Assembly: GCA_002786025.1 (NCBI GenBank)
Contig: NHNW01000015.1
Span: 558,001-622,000 of the forward strand
DNA from: Zasmidium citrigriseum
Lineage: Eukaryota; Ascomycota; Dothideomycetes; Mycosphaerellales; Mycosphaerellaceae
Length of the DNA: 64,000 bases
Direction of reading: 5' to 3'
Shown piece by piece: positions 30,095 through 41,651 of this stretch; within the stretch, counting starts at the first letter, position 1; the number at the start of each line of letters is the position of its first letter. Under the pieces are notes generated by a model. The model searched no databases and was not told the DNA's origin. It saw only the letters and a program-made list of their open reading frames with translations. The translations under genes were made by a program, and so were the position numbers.

Positions 30095-31629
30095 TCAATC
30101 ACTATCGTCGCTATCGTTAGTGACGGCCGACTGACGCTTCGCCTTGGCCTCTTTCTTCGCCTTCTTCTTCGCTTTGCGCTCGGCCTTCTCTTCTGGCGTC
30201 TCGCCCTCGTGCTTGCGCTTCTTGTCTTTCTTCTCCTTCTTGACCTCGGCAGTCGCAGGGTTCACGGGGTCGGCCATGTCAATGTCTTCCTTCTTTGGCT
30301 TCTCGTCGCCCTTGCCTGGGATGCCTTCCTTTACGGAGGCACCCTCAATCGCTTGCTGCTCGGTCTTAACGCGGACGTTCTCGTTACCGTTGACGTACTC
30401 GGAGTCGTTGAAGTCGCGGTATTCTTGCTTCCACTGCGAGGGAGTGGCTTCGTTGGGTCGGCCAAACTTGTCGAGCTTGCCGCTCTCCTTCATCTTCTTC
30501 TTCTCAACCGCGACTGGACCCATACCCCACCTACGTGGGTAGAGATCACGCTCCATGATGCAACGCTTGACCTTGGCAACGACTCCATGGTCGCAGGATG
30601 AGAGCTCGACCGTGGACATTTGTGCGATGGCGATGGCAATGGCCTCTCCCTTGGTGGTGATGAGGACAACCTCCTCGTGGACGTCAATGCCGGCTTCGTA
30701 GCGGAGGAGACCAGGAATCATCAGCTTGGCACCATAGCAGACTGCGTTGACGGCGCTGTCCTTGACCACGATACGCTTGTACGATGTCAGGAGCGTCTCG
30801 AGGGGCTGGATGACAGTTCGCAGGTACGACTCGTCCCGCTGGTTGTCGTACAGCCACTGCGCGTCAAGACAGTCGTGCAGCGTCACCATATCCTTCTGCT
30901 CGTCCATGGCACCAGATCGCACACGTCTCAGCTCTTGCATGTGACCACCAACACCCAACAGAAGACCCAAATGCACGCAAAGCGTTCGAATGTAGGTACC
31001 AGCTTCGCAGGAAACCCAGAAGACAGCCAACTGCCTGTCATTGTCGAACTCCAGGAGCTTGCTCTCGTGAATGGTTCGGATACGCAGCTGTCTCTTAACA
31101 GCCGAAATGAGCGGCGGTCGCTGGAACAGAGCACCCGTAAGGGTCTCCAGCGCACGCGCAAGTTGTGCCTCACCACCCGGAAGCTTGCCGTGCAATCGCA
31201 GCACACACACGTACTCTTTACCAGCACCCTGCTGACTCTTCACGAGCCTCGTCGCGCGATCGATGCAGACAATCAGACATCCCGTGACCTTAGGGTCGAG
31301 AGTTCCCGAGTGACCGGTACGTTCGACGCGCAGAATGCGCTTCAGCCAGGCGACGACTTCGTGGGAGGATGGGTTGGAGGGCTTGTCGAGGTTGATAACA
31401 CCGGACGAGACGTAGGATTTGAGGTCGCGGCGGAGGGGCGAGCAGCCGGCGGGGATGGGAGTGAAATGGCCGGTGCGGACGAGGACTGATGCATTGATTA
31501 GCGCTGCCAAACATTAGAATCATGCCACAACTCACGCTGATCCCAGTTCTTCAGCAGCAGAGGCCAGTCGCTCGTGTTGACGGCGGGCGTGGTGGCCTCG
31601 GGCTTGATGATCTGCATGTCTTCGGCCAT
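30095..31629 (-). CDS. CBF5: H/ACA snoRNP pseudouridine synthase CBF5 (dyskerin)
   Basis: The catalytic subunit of H/ACA snoRNPs in the nucleolus; it isomerises uridines in rRNA and snRNA under guide RNA control. Exons 31629-31536 and 31485-30095 give 494 residues. The CATCAG acceptor restores [15 protein letters not shown], a family signature. The TruB catalytic aspartate is D95 in [32 protein letters not shown] and [16 protein letters not shown] are further TruB motifs. The PUA domain follows (about residues 270-345, with [14 protein letters not shown]). The C-terminus is the expected lysine/glutamate-rich nucleolar tail, ending in an acidic SDDSD run. CGCTAGCG lies about 235 bp upstream. 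Confidence 0.96.
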
Positions 31630-32008
31630 GGCGAATAATTCTCCTCCTCTTGTTGTGATAGGTTTTTAGGGGGTATCTGGGGTTGGGAATGTCCCAGCTG
31701 TGGAATTGCGCTACCGCTGCGGGCGATAGGAATGCCACGGGCTGAGTCCTTAGAGATGTAAGGATTGATAGCAGTCTGCGCGATGCCGGGGACAGATGCT
31801 GGTGCGGGAGAGAGGAGGAAGAGACGGCGAAAGCTCAGATTTCGAGCTCCAGACGAAAAATCCACGCTAGCGCCGATGCCAAGGAATTCAAACTTTCGGC
31901 CTCAGGCAATAAAGGGACTGAGGAGCAAATAGAAGAAGTGGATATCATTGTTTGTACAGAAGTTCTTCCACCAACGCCTCGCTAATCGACACATCAAGCA
32001 AGTTGAGT
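31630..32008. other. CBF5 promoter region
   Basis: Upstream of CBF5 and downstream of MMM1 on the same strand. It contains CGCTAGCG near 31865-31872, a palindrome related to the CTAG elements of the F-box array. No gene is seen. Confidence 0.45.
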
Positions 32009-33428
32009 TCACCCCCTCATCTTCTTCCTCCGATCCCTCTCATCAGCCTCCCGCATCTCCTGACCAGCGATCTCGAGCTCGCTCATAGCCTCCTTTCTCC
32101 CGCTTGGCCCTGAGTGCTGAGCTGCCCAGTCTCTAGTACGCTGCTCGGATATCGTCTCTGCTGTGTTGAGACCTTTGTTCGATTGCGGTCGTTCTTCCAC
32201 CGAAGTACTAGTGGAGACGTTCTCTGCTTTCGTGGTCGTGGGCTTGACTGGCACATCCGGCTCTAGATCGTCGGCGATTGCTTCTTCCTCTCCACCTCGT
32301 GTATTCTTCTTTCTCGGCCATAACGATGGGAGAACAATCTGCTGAAACCTTGGCTCTACGCATCGATCGTCGAACCACTGATGTATTCTTCCCTCCACCA
32401 GTTGTGCAATTTTGGGCACATCTTGTAGCCTTGCCCTTGATCCAATTAGAGAGTGCACACTCAGATCCAGCCGGTAGTCATCCAGGAAAGTGAATGTCAA
32501 CGTCGTCGGACTTTGCCCCGTTGGATTCAATGGATGTCCCTCATTCTTATCTCCAGACGGCGTCCCTTCAGCATCCTCACCACTCGCAGGATACGGATTC
32601 GGCTGACTCGAAGGCGAGAAACTCAGACTCAGCGTCCCAGAAAACCGCACAACAGACACCGCCAACGCAACCGGAAGTACCATGACGAACGGCTTCGGAT
32701 AATTCAACACCAGCTTCGTCTCAATGCCCAGCGTGACAACATCGCTCAAGTCCACATCCATCCTCGCCTGCAATCTCTCCCCTCTCTGTCCCGTCAACTC
32801 CTTCAACGGCGATCCATTCTCGTCCACCGGAATCACCCTACAATTCGAGAAGATGGGAAACTCGTCTCCAAGACTGATCTCCGTGACCCGTATATCATCG
32901 ATGAAATCCGGTTTACTAGGTCCATTAAGCAATTGTGTCAAAGAACCCAACACGGCTTCATCTTCTTGTGCATCAGCCCTCAGCTGCGCAATCGTCTGCG
33001 CGATCAAGACATTGAACCAGTCCAGACTCTCCGGTTGATGACCCCTCACGTTGTAGTACGTCTTTTCGAGGATCTTCTGCACCGTGAGTCCTCCATCGTT
33101 CCTCGGTTTCAAGACGCCAGCGCTCGGTCGGGGTCGGAGAGCGATGGAGAGTGTTCGTTGCCGGGTATGTGAGAGCGTCCGTTGTCGTCGCGAAGCTGCT
33201 CGGGAGGCGGCGCGGGAGTCTGCTGAGGGAGTCTCGCCGAAGATGAAGAACTTGATGAAGGTGAAGAGGATCAGGGCGAGGAGGAGCTGGCCGAAGATGA
33301 AGCCGCTGGCGAAGGACCAGGAGGATTGGCCTGGGTATTGCTGCGCGTCTAGGAGAGGTCAGCCTTTGAATTCCTGGTATGAAGTGAATGTGTGTACTTT
33401 GATACGCCTGCAGCTTCGCCTTGGACAT
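32009..33428 (-). CDS. MMM1: ERMES subunit MMM1 (SMP-domain lipid transfer protein)
   Basis: The ER-anchored subunit of the ER-mitochondria encounter structure; it passes phospholipids to Mdm12. Exons 33428-33398 and 33348-32009 give 456 residues. Splicing restores the N-terminal luminal/TM unit: SSWSFASGFIFGQLLLALIL followed by FTFIKFFIFGE. The SMP domain begins at ILEKTYYNVRGHQPESLDWF and includes NVLIAQTIAQLRAD, ISLGDEFPIFSNCRVIP and ARMDVDLSDVVTLGIETKL. A Ser/Pro/Gly-rich loop interrupts the SMP domain around residues 260-290, as in other filamentous fungi. The C-terminal tail is charged and ends KKMRG. It shares a 277-bp divergent promoter with the SDR gene. Confidence 0.95.
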
Positions 33429-33705
33429 CGCCGTCTACAAGCGAGCGAAGTACAGCACTCAACTCTCGGTATTTGTTTTGATTAGCAGAATTGATTGAAA
33501 TCCAAACCAATGTTAATGACGTCTGTCGATCCCCGCCATTTGGAAGCGGAGCGCACTCCGGCCATCTGAACGTCACCTCTCACTCGCAGGATGCCGGTGG
33601 CTGCGGCGGGATCAAGTACCAAAGTCATGCGCTTATGGACCACTCGCCGTCCAGCGACATAGCCGCCTGTAAACACCCACACCTCCCACAACATGAGGGC
33701 AACAA

Positions 33706-34889
33706 ATGGACATTCGCTCACCATACCCAGTCAACCCGAAACTACACCTCCCCTCCACGACCGATCCCCCGAGTGAGACGAACCCACCAACGCAGAAGGT
33801 CTGGTTGATTTTTGGCGCGACGGGTCATGCGGGGAGGAGTTTAGTGAAGGCGGCGCTGAGCCATGGGGATTGTGTTGCGGCGGTGGGGAGGACGGGGGAG
33901 AATAGTATGGCACAGATGCAGGGGTGGCATGAGCGGTGTTTGGGGTTGCTTTGTGATGTGAGGGTGAGGGATACGGTGGAGGATGTTATTAAGAGGTGTG
34001 TGGAGAGGTGGGAGAGGGTTGATATTATTGTGAAGTAAGCCGTAAGACTGGGAATGAATGAACAATCGGACGAAGAGAGAGGACTAACGAATCGATCAGC
34101 TGCACAGGATACGGCGTCATCGGCGCCTGCGAAGACCAGGACAGTTGCGACCTACGATCTCAATTCGAGACCAACTTCATGGGCACCCTCAACATCATCC
34201 AACTCTCACTACCCTACTTCCGCGCACAGTCCGCGAATCGAAAAGACGACGAATCCGCCGGCCGCTACGTGATCTTCTCCTCAACATCCGGGGCCCTTGG
34301 AGTTCCCGGCCTAGGTCCCTACTGCGCGACAAAGTACGCCACGGAAGGTCTGATCGAAAGCATGCTCTACGAGATCGATTCATTCGGAATCAAAGCAACA
34401 TTGGTCGAGCCCGGCCACATGCGAATCGACGAACCGACTGGTTTGGACGATAAAGCTATGGATAACGGCGTCAAGATTCGAAAATACGGTCACTTCCTCG
34501 TCAAGTCTCCTTCAGCACCTTACGATACACCTACGGCTCCTGCATCACACGCGAGGAGGATCGTGCAGTGGTTGACAGATCGTCAGCCTACGAGTGCAGT
34601 CAAATCCGCAGAGCTGGTTTGGCAATTGGGTCATTGTAGGTATCCGCCGCTGAGACTTCTTCTTGGCACGTATGCTGTGGAAAGTGTTAGGGATCGTTTG
34701 AAGAGTGTTATTGAGGAGATTGAGGACTGGAAGCATTTGCATTTCCCTGGACCAGAGGAGGCTGGGAAGGCGAAGGGCGAGAAGGGAGATAAAGATGCAG
34801 AGGATGTCGATGTCAAAGCAGAGGATGATGCCATGGATACGGGCGAGGAGGCTGGCGCTGAGATTAAGGAAGAGGAGGACGAAGGCTGA
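33706..34889 (+). CDS. short-chain dehydrogenase/reductase
   Basis: An NAD(P)-dependent oxidoreductase of the classical SDR type; the substrate is unknown. Exons 33706-34034 and 34100-34889 give 372 residues. The intron has a GTAAGC donor and a GGACTAAC branch site, and its removal gives VDIIVNCTGYGVIGA. The cofactor loop is WLIFGATGHAGRS. The catalytic Tyr-Lys pair is in GPYCATKYATEGLIE and the Ser in VIFSSTSGALGVPG. The NNAG motif is replaced by NCTG. After the core a C-terminal domain carries an acidic/lysine-rich tail of about 45 residues (DAEDVDVKAEDDAMD and on) not usual for the family. The ATG at 33706 is used; other nearby ATGs are out of frame. Confidence 0.88.
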
Positions 34890-35321
34890 AGCGACACGGG
34901 ATTGAGATGCGGTCTCAGCAGCTGATTTTGTAGCAGAAAGCCTCACAGCATCTTGGAGAGCTTACGATCGCGCCGACACAGGAGAAGAAAGAAGACGAAG
35001 AATTTGAATCACCAATCAATGAATTGCATGCATGCCTATCTCAGCTACCTGATCAAGAAAGAGCCAAGAAGGCTCGCGTAGGCGCGCTTAGCTCTTTCGC
35101 ATGCATGCCGCAAGTCGTCGTCGTAAGTAAGAACAATAGGGCGCACCGCACCGCTCATGAATGCAGTGGCACAGCCATCCAGCCATCCCAGCAAAGAAAT
35201 AGCCCGGCCGTCGATGCAGCCCCCAGAGTAATGAAAACGCCAGCCACCGAGTGGGTATCATCGAGTCGTCATGAAGAAAGGAAAGCAGGAGATGGGGGAG
35301 TGGGGAGAGTAAGCGAGAAGC
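34890..35321. other. convergent 3' region, SDR and chromatin-type gene
   Basis: 430 bp between convergent genes, with only short non-homologous frames; read as 3' untranslated sequence. Confidence 0.5.
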
Positions 35322-36042
35322 CTACTCATCACCAGCACCCTCCATCTTGACGTCCTCGGCCTTGTCGTCGGCCTTCTCGCCCTCGGCAGCTGGTGGGGTG
35401 GTGCTCTTGGCCTTGTCGGCCTCCTTCTCAGCAGCTGGCTCGTCGGTAGTCTCCTCCTTGACGGGAGCATCCTCCTTGACAGTCTCCTCGCTCTTCTTGG
35501 CAGCGGCCTTCTTGACGGGAGACTTGCGGGGAGTCGCCTTCTTCTTGGCGGGAGAAGCCTCAGCGGCAGCCTCACCCTCACCCTCGGCCTCAGCAGCGTC
35601 GGCCTTCTTCTTGCGGGGCGTGGCCTTGGGCTTCTTAGCTGGCGTACCCTCTTCGTCGTCACCACCAGCACCCTCATCAGCATCCTTCTTGGTGCGCTTC
35701 GATGGAGTAGCCTTCGACTTCGGCGTAGCTATCGCATCATGAGTCAGCAAACCTGCAACAAACATGTGAAAATTGGAGAACAGGTGACTCACCGGCAGCA
35801 GCCTCAGCGGCCTCCGGGTTCATCGCCATAATCTTCTTCTTGAGGGTGCCCCAGGTGTTCTGGGCGGTCTTGAGGGTGTTGAACTCGCCGTTCTTCTGGA
35901 ACTTGGTGTAGTCGATCTCTGGCAAGCCGGTCTTGAGGGAGAGCATGGCGGCCGTGATGTGGCGGAGCTCGCGGTCGGTGAACATGGGCTTCTCGGCGGT
36001 GGTGTCCTTGGAGGGGGTGGTTGGTGGTGGGGTGGAAGTCAT
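35322..36042 (-). CDS. basic chromatin-associated type protein with Myb/SANT-like N-domain
   Basis: Exons 36042-35793 and 35728-35322 give 218 residues. Residues about 20-75 (MFTDRELRHITAAMLSLKTG, DYTKFQKNGEFNTLKTAQNTW, LKKKIMAM) form the small helical domain found at the start of many Pezizomycotina nuclear proteins and resemble a Myb/SANT fold. The rest is low complexity: repeated ATPxK/R and KKxATPRK units, Ala/Glu/Lys-rich, like the tails of linker histones, ending in an acidic EDVKMEGAGDE. DNA or chromatin binding is an inference from composition. There is no globular H5 domain, so I do not call it histone H1. A high level of G or C at third positions suggests strong expression. Confidence 0.75.
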
Positions 36043-37054
36043 CGTGTCGGTTGGCTGGACGAGGTGTCAGTATATGTCGCTGCCAAGGTAAAGGATAGGA
36101 TGGGGATATACTTGTTGAGTAGTGGGAAGACTTGTTGTTGAGTGTGGGTGTGTTGGAGGTTGCTGGATGGGTAGACTTGAGGAAGTGGTGGTTGTTGTCT
36201 GAGGATGAAGGAAGAAGAAGAAGGGAGGAACTGAGATGGGTCTTAAGTAATTTTCCCAGAGCAGGGTCTGCTGCTCCTTCACCTGAAGGCAAGACTCCTC
36301 ATTGGCTCCCTGTCTAGTTTCAGATGCCTTCACTCTTTTGCTCTCCTTCACTCGTGAGCCCTTGTGCGTTCCCGTGCTTGCTATTGTCGGGAGCTGCATG
36401 TGCTATTGTCGTAGAATCTTGCGGATAAAGGCGGGAGCAAATGCCCGCGTGGTGAATCTGAGCATCTGAACCTTGTCTTATTCATGTGTATTGTTTGCGG
36501 TATTGTAGTTGTCATGCTTGTGCGAGATATTGATTGTCGGGCTTTGAGACATTGAGTGAATTTTAGAGTTGGCCCGTGCGCACTGTCACAAGGCTGACTA
36601 GGACGCGGTCATGTAAAGCCACGGGATTGGCCAGCCAGGCAACTTCAGGGGTCCAGCAACACACAAGGAAGCTTCTCTCAGGCGTACACTTTCACCGTCG
36701 GTCGCAAGACTGTGTTGCTGCTCCGTCTGCTCGTGGTTGAGCTCTCACAGCCCTCGAAAAACATGTTCAGGCTACTCATGGGTCCCGTTGAGCTGATCCA
36801 TCGCCTTTAACACGCTTTTGGGCTCTATATCAGCACTCTCCGACTTTTCAGGTCTTGAGACCTAGCTTCCCTAGATTTCTGAACGATTGGCAATTTTGAG
36901 AATGTCTGCGACGAGAGTTTGAATACCGCGTAATCACCAGTGTCGCTGGGCGTTGCAGATGCCAGTGCGTCTGCATAAGACATCGCAAGATTTCAAAATT
37001 CGATCATTCCGCAGGGTGCTGGGACGGCCAGTGTCGACGGATGCAGCGAGGGCC
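36043..37054. other. 1-kb intergenic region upstream of the chromatin-type gene
   Basis: No gene supported. GCTATTGTCG occurs twice about 22 bp apart (near 36379 and 36401). Short frames at 36953-37174 overlap the MFS 3' end and lack motifs. Confidence 0.5.
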
Positions 37055-39005
37055 CTACGAAGCAAACCTGAAATCCAACCTCTTGTTTCCCTGATCCTTC
37101 GTCGTACTGAGATACTCTTCCTTTTCTTCCTCCGTCATTGCGCTCCAGATTCTGTCTCGGTGCCTTCACAATAGTCAGCATATATAACTCCACAAGCAAT
37201 GCAAGCATCGTTACTCACCTATTGATCAAGACGTAGAACGCCTTCAACCCAACAAAGAGCAGTATATTCCAAACACAAACCCCAATCAAGACCGCATTGC
37301 CCCTCCGGTACAAAGGCTTATCATCCTCGCGATATATCTGCGAAGAGATAATGCTGGACGTCTGAACAGCCATATTATACAACGCCGACGCCACCGTCCT
37401 GGTCCTCACGGAACCCGCATTGCGACTCGTGATTGCGACTAGGATGGCGTGGATGTAGGGATAGCCGACGAGGAGCGTTGAGATGGCCCATCGTGCCCAG
37501 TGCGAGCTGTCGGCGGGGATGACCTCGAGGGCGATGAGGAGAGGGAGGGACCAGAGGCCGTTGGCGACGCCGAGGAGGAATCTTTGGTTGATCTTTTCGG
37601 AGAGCCAGGTCCAGAAGAGGAGTTGGATGATGAAAAGGACGGAGGATGGGATGGTGAGGAGGTTGGTGGTAAAGGTGCCGAAGCCAAGGGATTTTAGGTT
37701 GAGTGTGAGGTAGCTTGTTGGTGGAGTCTGGTATACTTTGTTAGTTTTCACGGAATGGATCGAGGAAAGGCGTTTGACGTACGTTCGGGATCGTCCAGCT
37801 CAGCCCCGCGAGATAGACCGGCCACATGTGCCAGTCTTTCAGGCATTCGAAGAGCATTGGTAGGCTCAGTCCCTCGCGATTATGCTGATGGCCGAAGTTA
37901 GTGATGATTATTGGCCTAGCAGAGACGAATTGCTCACCATACCGCCCTTGGAAGGATCATCTCGCAAGACGCGATTCGCGATGATCTTCTCTTCCTGCTC
38001 ATTAAACCACCCCTTCTTGCCTCGGAACCACGATGCCGTTGTGTATGGGCTGGACGGAAGGTAGAACCACGCCAGGATACCAATCAATCCCGTAAGCATG
38101 CCCTCAAGTGCAAAAAGCCAAGCCCAGCCAGGCATGCCGTTGTGACCGCGGAGACGTAGGATACCATACGCGAGAAATGCCGAGATGATCGATGTCGATT
38201 GATAGGCCACCCAAAAGAAGCTCAGGCGTTTCGGCAGTTCTTTGCTGGTGTAGTAATAGCTTAGGTATAGGATGGTGTCCGGAATGAAGCCGCCTTCGAT
38301 CAGGCCTAGCAGGCATCGGCAGATGAAGAATGAGGTTCTGCCATTGAGGAAAGCTTGCATGCTAGCGACGAGAGACCAGGAGACCATCTGGACGGGGATC
38401 CATCGATCTGGCCCGAGTCGCTTCGATATCATCTGCGAGGGGAGCTCGGCGAAGAGAAAGCTACAGTAGAAGATTGTTTGACCGTTATTGTAGTCGTTGG
38501 TGTTCATGTGGAGGTCTTTCAGCATGTTGTCTGAGAGGGCTGTAAATGAACAGTCAGTACAAGCCTCGGCCATCACAGATGGGCGGTAACGAACCTTGAG
38601 AGATATTGCCTCGATCAAGCTGCAGAGCGAAGAACATCAAGCATGCGAAAGTACAAATTTTCCAGTCGATCTGTGCAGCATTAACGTTGGACTCATTGAC
38701 ATATCGACACATCAAGTACTGACCTTCCTCACAAGCTTCCTCTCCTCAGAAGGCTCCCACGTAAAGTCCGGGTCGTACCTGTGAAGACCCTCCCATCCAT
38801 CACTGGGCCTGTAGTAGACGTCGAACCCCTTGGAGGCGAAGGTGGTGCTGTCGCCATGCGGGGATTGTCCCTGGTTGGCAGAGCCGGCAGGGCTTTTCAA
38901 GACGTTGGCAGCCTCGAAGCCTTTGGCGATAGTATCCGTCACTGAGGACCTCCGAGGCCGATCCGCAACGGCATCCACGGATGCGCGGAATTCTTTCTGG
39001 TCCAT
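37055..39005 (-). CDS. MFS transporter, Dal5-type anion:cation symporter family
   Basis: A plasma-membrane permease of the major facilitator superfamily. Six exons (39005-38724, 38670-38595, 38539-37938, 37884-37783, 37727-37219, 37163-37055) give 559 residues, and all phases close. Typical Dal5/allantoate family features: the cytosolic N-terminus with KLVRKIDWKICTFACLMFFA, LDRGNISQALSDNML, GQTIFYCSFLFAELPSQMI, SKRLGPDRWIPVQMVSW, RCLLGLIEGGFIPDTILYLSYYY and SFFWVAYQSTSIISAFLAYG, with the central loop KGWFNEQEEKIIANRVLRDDPSKG. The C-terminus is soluble and charged (TEEEKEEYLSTTKD). Substrates of this family are organic anions such as allantoate, nicotinate, cysteine or sulfonates. The divergent TauD gene points to a sulfonate; that is inference. 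Confidence 0.9.
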
Positions 39006-40027
39006 TTTTATGGCTCGAAAGATCAAGATCACAGTGTGTCAAGCCTGCTGCCTCCAAGAGCGGTCAGCTCATGCCTTATAAGTAGAACGGCAGACCCAAT
39101 AGCCCCGAATATTTCTACAGTCGCCACTGATCAGCGATAGCACACAAGGTTCGCCAATGGTGCTTATTGGCTCTTGTGAAGTCTGGAGCCCGTCTTGACT
39201 CCACGAGGCGCCATGCTGCTGCCATGCTGCAAACTCGGGAGCGCTCCTATCGGCGTCTTGTGGATACCAGTCACCAATGGCAGGCTTGAATTAGAAAATA
39301 TTTTGCGAATGTGCTGTACGACGAGCTTTGCCGAGAGCACGCAAGCCCACTCTGAAATCTCGTGTTCAGTGGGAGATATACGAAATCCTGGCAATGTGGA
39401 CCGGATGGCGTGCTCTCCGGGCCTTATCGCGACAACAAATCTCCCACCAACACAGATTGTTGAGAACCGCCACATCGACAACACGTCCGAGAGAACCGCG
39501 AGCAAATGTTTCAAGAAGTCCTTCAGTGATGAGGACGCTCGATCTGCATCATTGCTCGTCGTGTCGCGGGGGCTTTGTCGACTCGTTTGTTGGTCTTCCA
39601 CGTTGTATCCTTGCGACCAGGCAAAATTGTTCAGAAAAGCAATAGGTATTGAGGCGACAGCAAGCCTGATTTGATCCCTCAGAAATCCATTGGCCTAGAA
39701 GCGTCGCCGTACAAGTCCAAGCCGATGCTGCATGTCCCGGATCCTGCTGGACAGAGTGATGTTGGCGATTGCGTGGCCACCAAGCGAGTCGAGGACGGCA
39801 CAGCTCAAACCGCGTCTTATCATCAGGAATGCTCCTTGTGCATTGCTCGCTGGTATGTCGTGCTCAGATGCCTCCTCTCGCTACGCGCGTGCTGGGCATT
39901 TTGGAGAAGCTGTAGCTCTGACGAGATCTCTCGCATCGATGGCGTTGCGTACCAAACACGCGTGAACTGATGTTCAAGTACTTCGTGCAAGCCCTCGCAA
40001 GTTCCAATCGCAGACTGTCCCTCCGAA
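39006..40027. other. divergent promoter region, MFS and TauD
   Basis: 1.0 kb between two divergent start codons. Several frames of 80-160 codons occur on both strands but show no homology I recognise and have Arg/Ser-rich random composition. It is likely a shared regulatory region. Confidence 0.5.
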
Positions 40028-41386
40028 ATGGCTCCATCCGCTGTCTTGCCTCAAGAGACTGCCCCCGTCTCTGCAATTCCAACCCATCCAAAAGAGGCCA
40101 CGCAGTCATCTCGGACACCGTTACAGTATTCGGGGTCTCTCGACGGCTTCGAATCGTTTGACGTTACCAACGTGATCGGGAGGGAGTTCCCGAAGTTGCA
40201 GCTCAGTCAAATTGTTGGTGATGATACGAAGCTCCGCGACCTCGCCATCCTTGGTATGTAGACGGCAGTAGGCCTCCTCAGCCCTCACTGAGTATTAGCA
40301 GTCTCTCAAAGAGGCGTTGTATTCTTTCGAGACCAGGATCTCGCCATCGAAGACCAGAAGGTTCTTGGCCAGAAGCTCGGAGAATTGACCGGCAAGCCAG
40401 AGACATCCAAGGTAGAGCACTTCAGCCTCCCAAAGTGCTACCGTTGCTGACAACAAGCCTAGCTGCACAAACATGCGCTACTCAATTCGAAGAGAGGACT
40501 ATCCGTTGATGACAATGGCAAAGTAGACGACGAAGTCTCTATCATCTCCTCAGCACAAAGGAGGCAGTACTATGAAGATCGTCCCGATGTGAGATCGAAA
40601 TATTTAGCAAGTGATGGTTGGCATGCCGAGTAAGTGTCCAAGTGCAGTACGAATCCCGTCCCGGAGTACTGATCTGTCGCCAAGTATTTCGTTCGAGCGA
40701 ATTCCATCAGACTATGCGATCCTCAAGATCACGCAGCCATCTGAAGATGCTGGAGGAGATACGCTATGGGCATCTGGTAAGATCCCTGGCCTTGCTAAGA
40801 TCTCCTTAGGCTGACAGTGGGCGTCAGGATATGAAGCGTACGACCGACTGTCTCCAGCAGTTCAGAAGCTCGCAGAAGGCTTGACAGCCACCCATTATCA
40901 GCCGGCGTTCAACGAGGCTGCCAAAAAGCATGGTCTCGAGCTCATCGATGGTGATCGTGGCGCTCCCGAGAACAGAGACCTAGACTTTACCGCCTCTCAT
41001 CCCGTTGTTCGTACAAATCCTGTCACCGGCTGGAAGTCGCTATTCGCTGCCGGAGGCCAGGTCAAGAATGGGTGGATCGACAATGTCACTCCGCGAGAGA
41101 GTGAGATCCTAAAAGAGTATTTCCTCGATGTCATTGCGAAGAACCATGATCTCCAGGTTCGCTTCCGTTGGGGAAAGAACGATGTGGCCATCTGGGATAA
41201 TCGCTCGGTATTCCATACGGCGACCAAGTAAGCAGTATTCGATCTTGCGGAAGACTCATACTAATAGATTCCAGTGACTACTTTGGCTCCAGGCAGGGCA
41301 ATCGTGTGGTGTCATTGGGAGAGAAGCCGTATTTTGACCATAGCTCATCTTCGAGGAGGGAGTCATTGAACAGAGTCGGAAGGTAG
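40028..41386 (+). CDS. TauD/TfdA-type 2-oxoglutarate dioxygenase
   Basis: An Fe(II)/2-oxoglutarate-dependent oxygenase; relatives release sulfite from taurine or other sulfonates. Six exons (40028-40253, 40299-40411, 40463-40629, 40685-40776, 40828-41227, 41275-41386) give 369 residues. RGVVFFRDQDL opens the fold. The iron facial triad is H-x-D in SDGWHADISFE, formed exactly across the third intron, with the distal His in SVFHTATNDYFG near residue 329. The 2-oxoglutarate Arg is near QGNRVVSLGEKP. SEDAGGDTLWASGYEAYDRLS is the usual lid region. Yeast Jlp1 is a sulfonate dioxygenase of this type and lies beside the Dal5-family transporter gene YCT1, so the pairing here supports, without proving, sulfonate use. 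Confidence 0.9.
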
Positions 41387-41513
41387 ACAGCCTGGAGTAC
41401 GGTGAAGTCTCTTGGCGTGTAGACGTTGTACTTGATTCTCATTGGCAACATTGAAGGTCAAAGTAGATGAGGTGTTTGTGTCGAGCAAGACTCATCAGAG
41501 GGAGGAGCGACGT

Positions 41514-41523
41514 TTCGCGCTAG
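41514..41523. promoter_or_regulatory. TTCGCGCTAG upstream of the Mmc1-like gene
   Basis: The same 10-mer as upstream of F-box array members 2 and 3, here about 130 bp upstream of an unrelated start codon (41652). It suggests a general promoter element rather than one private to the array. Confidence 0.35.
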
Positions 41524-41651
41524 TGGTCGGCCAAACGGCCCGAGCCGTGAGCTAATTCGCGAGCTTCAGCAGCTCCAAGTGAAAGTGTGGCTGAGGACAT
41601 CTTGAACACTGCAACCTCATCCCACCGGCATTGGCACAACATAAAGGTCCA

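Noticed and set aside
30620..31489. 289-codon plus-strand frame opposite CBF5
   Set aside because: Antisense shadow of CBF5; the minus strand carries every TruB and PUA motif.
32453..33172. 239-codon plus-strand frame opposite MMM1
   Set aside because: Arg/His/Gln-rich shadow of the MMM1 exon; no independent support.
35322..36042. Linker histone H1
   Set aside because: The basic Ala/Lys/Pro tail fits, but the N-terminal domain does not match the winged-helix H5 domain; it looks like the fungal Myb/SANT-like domain.
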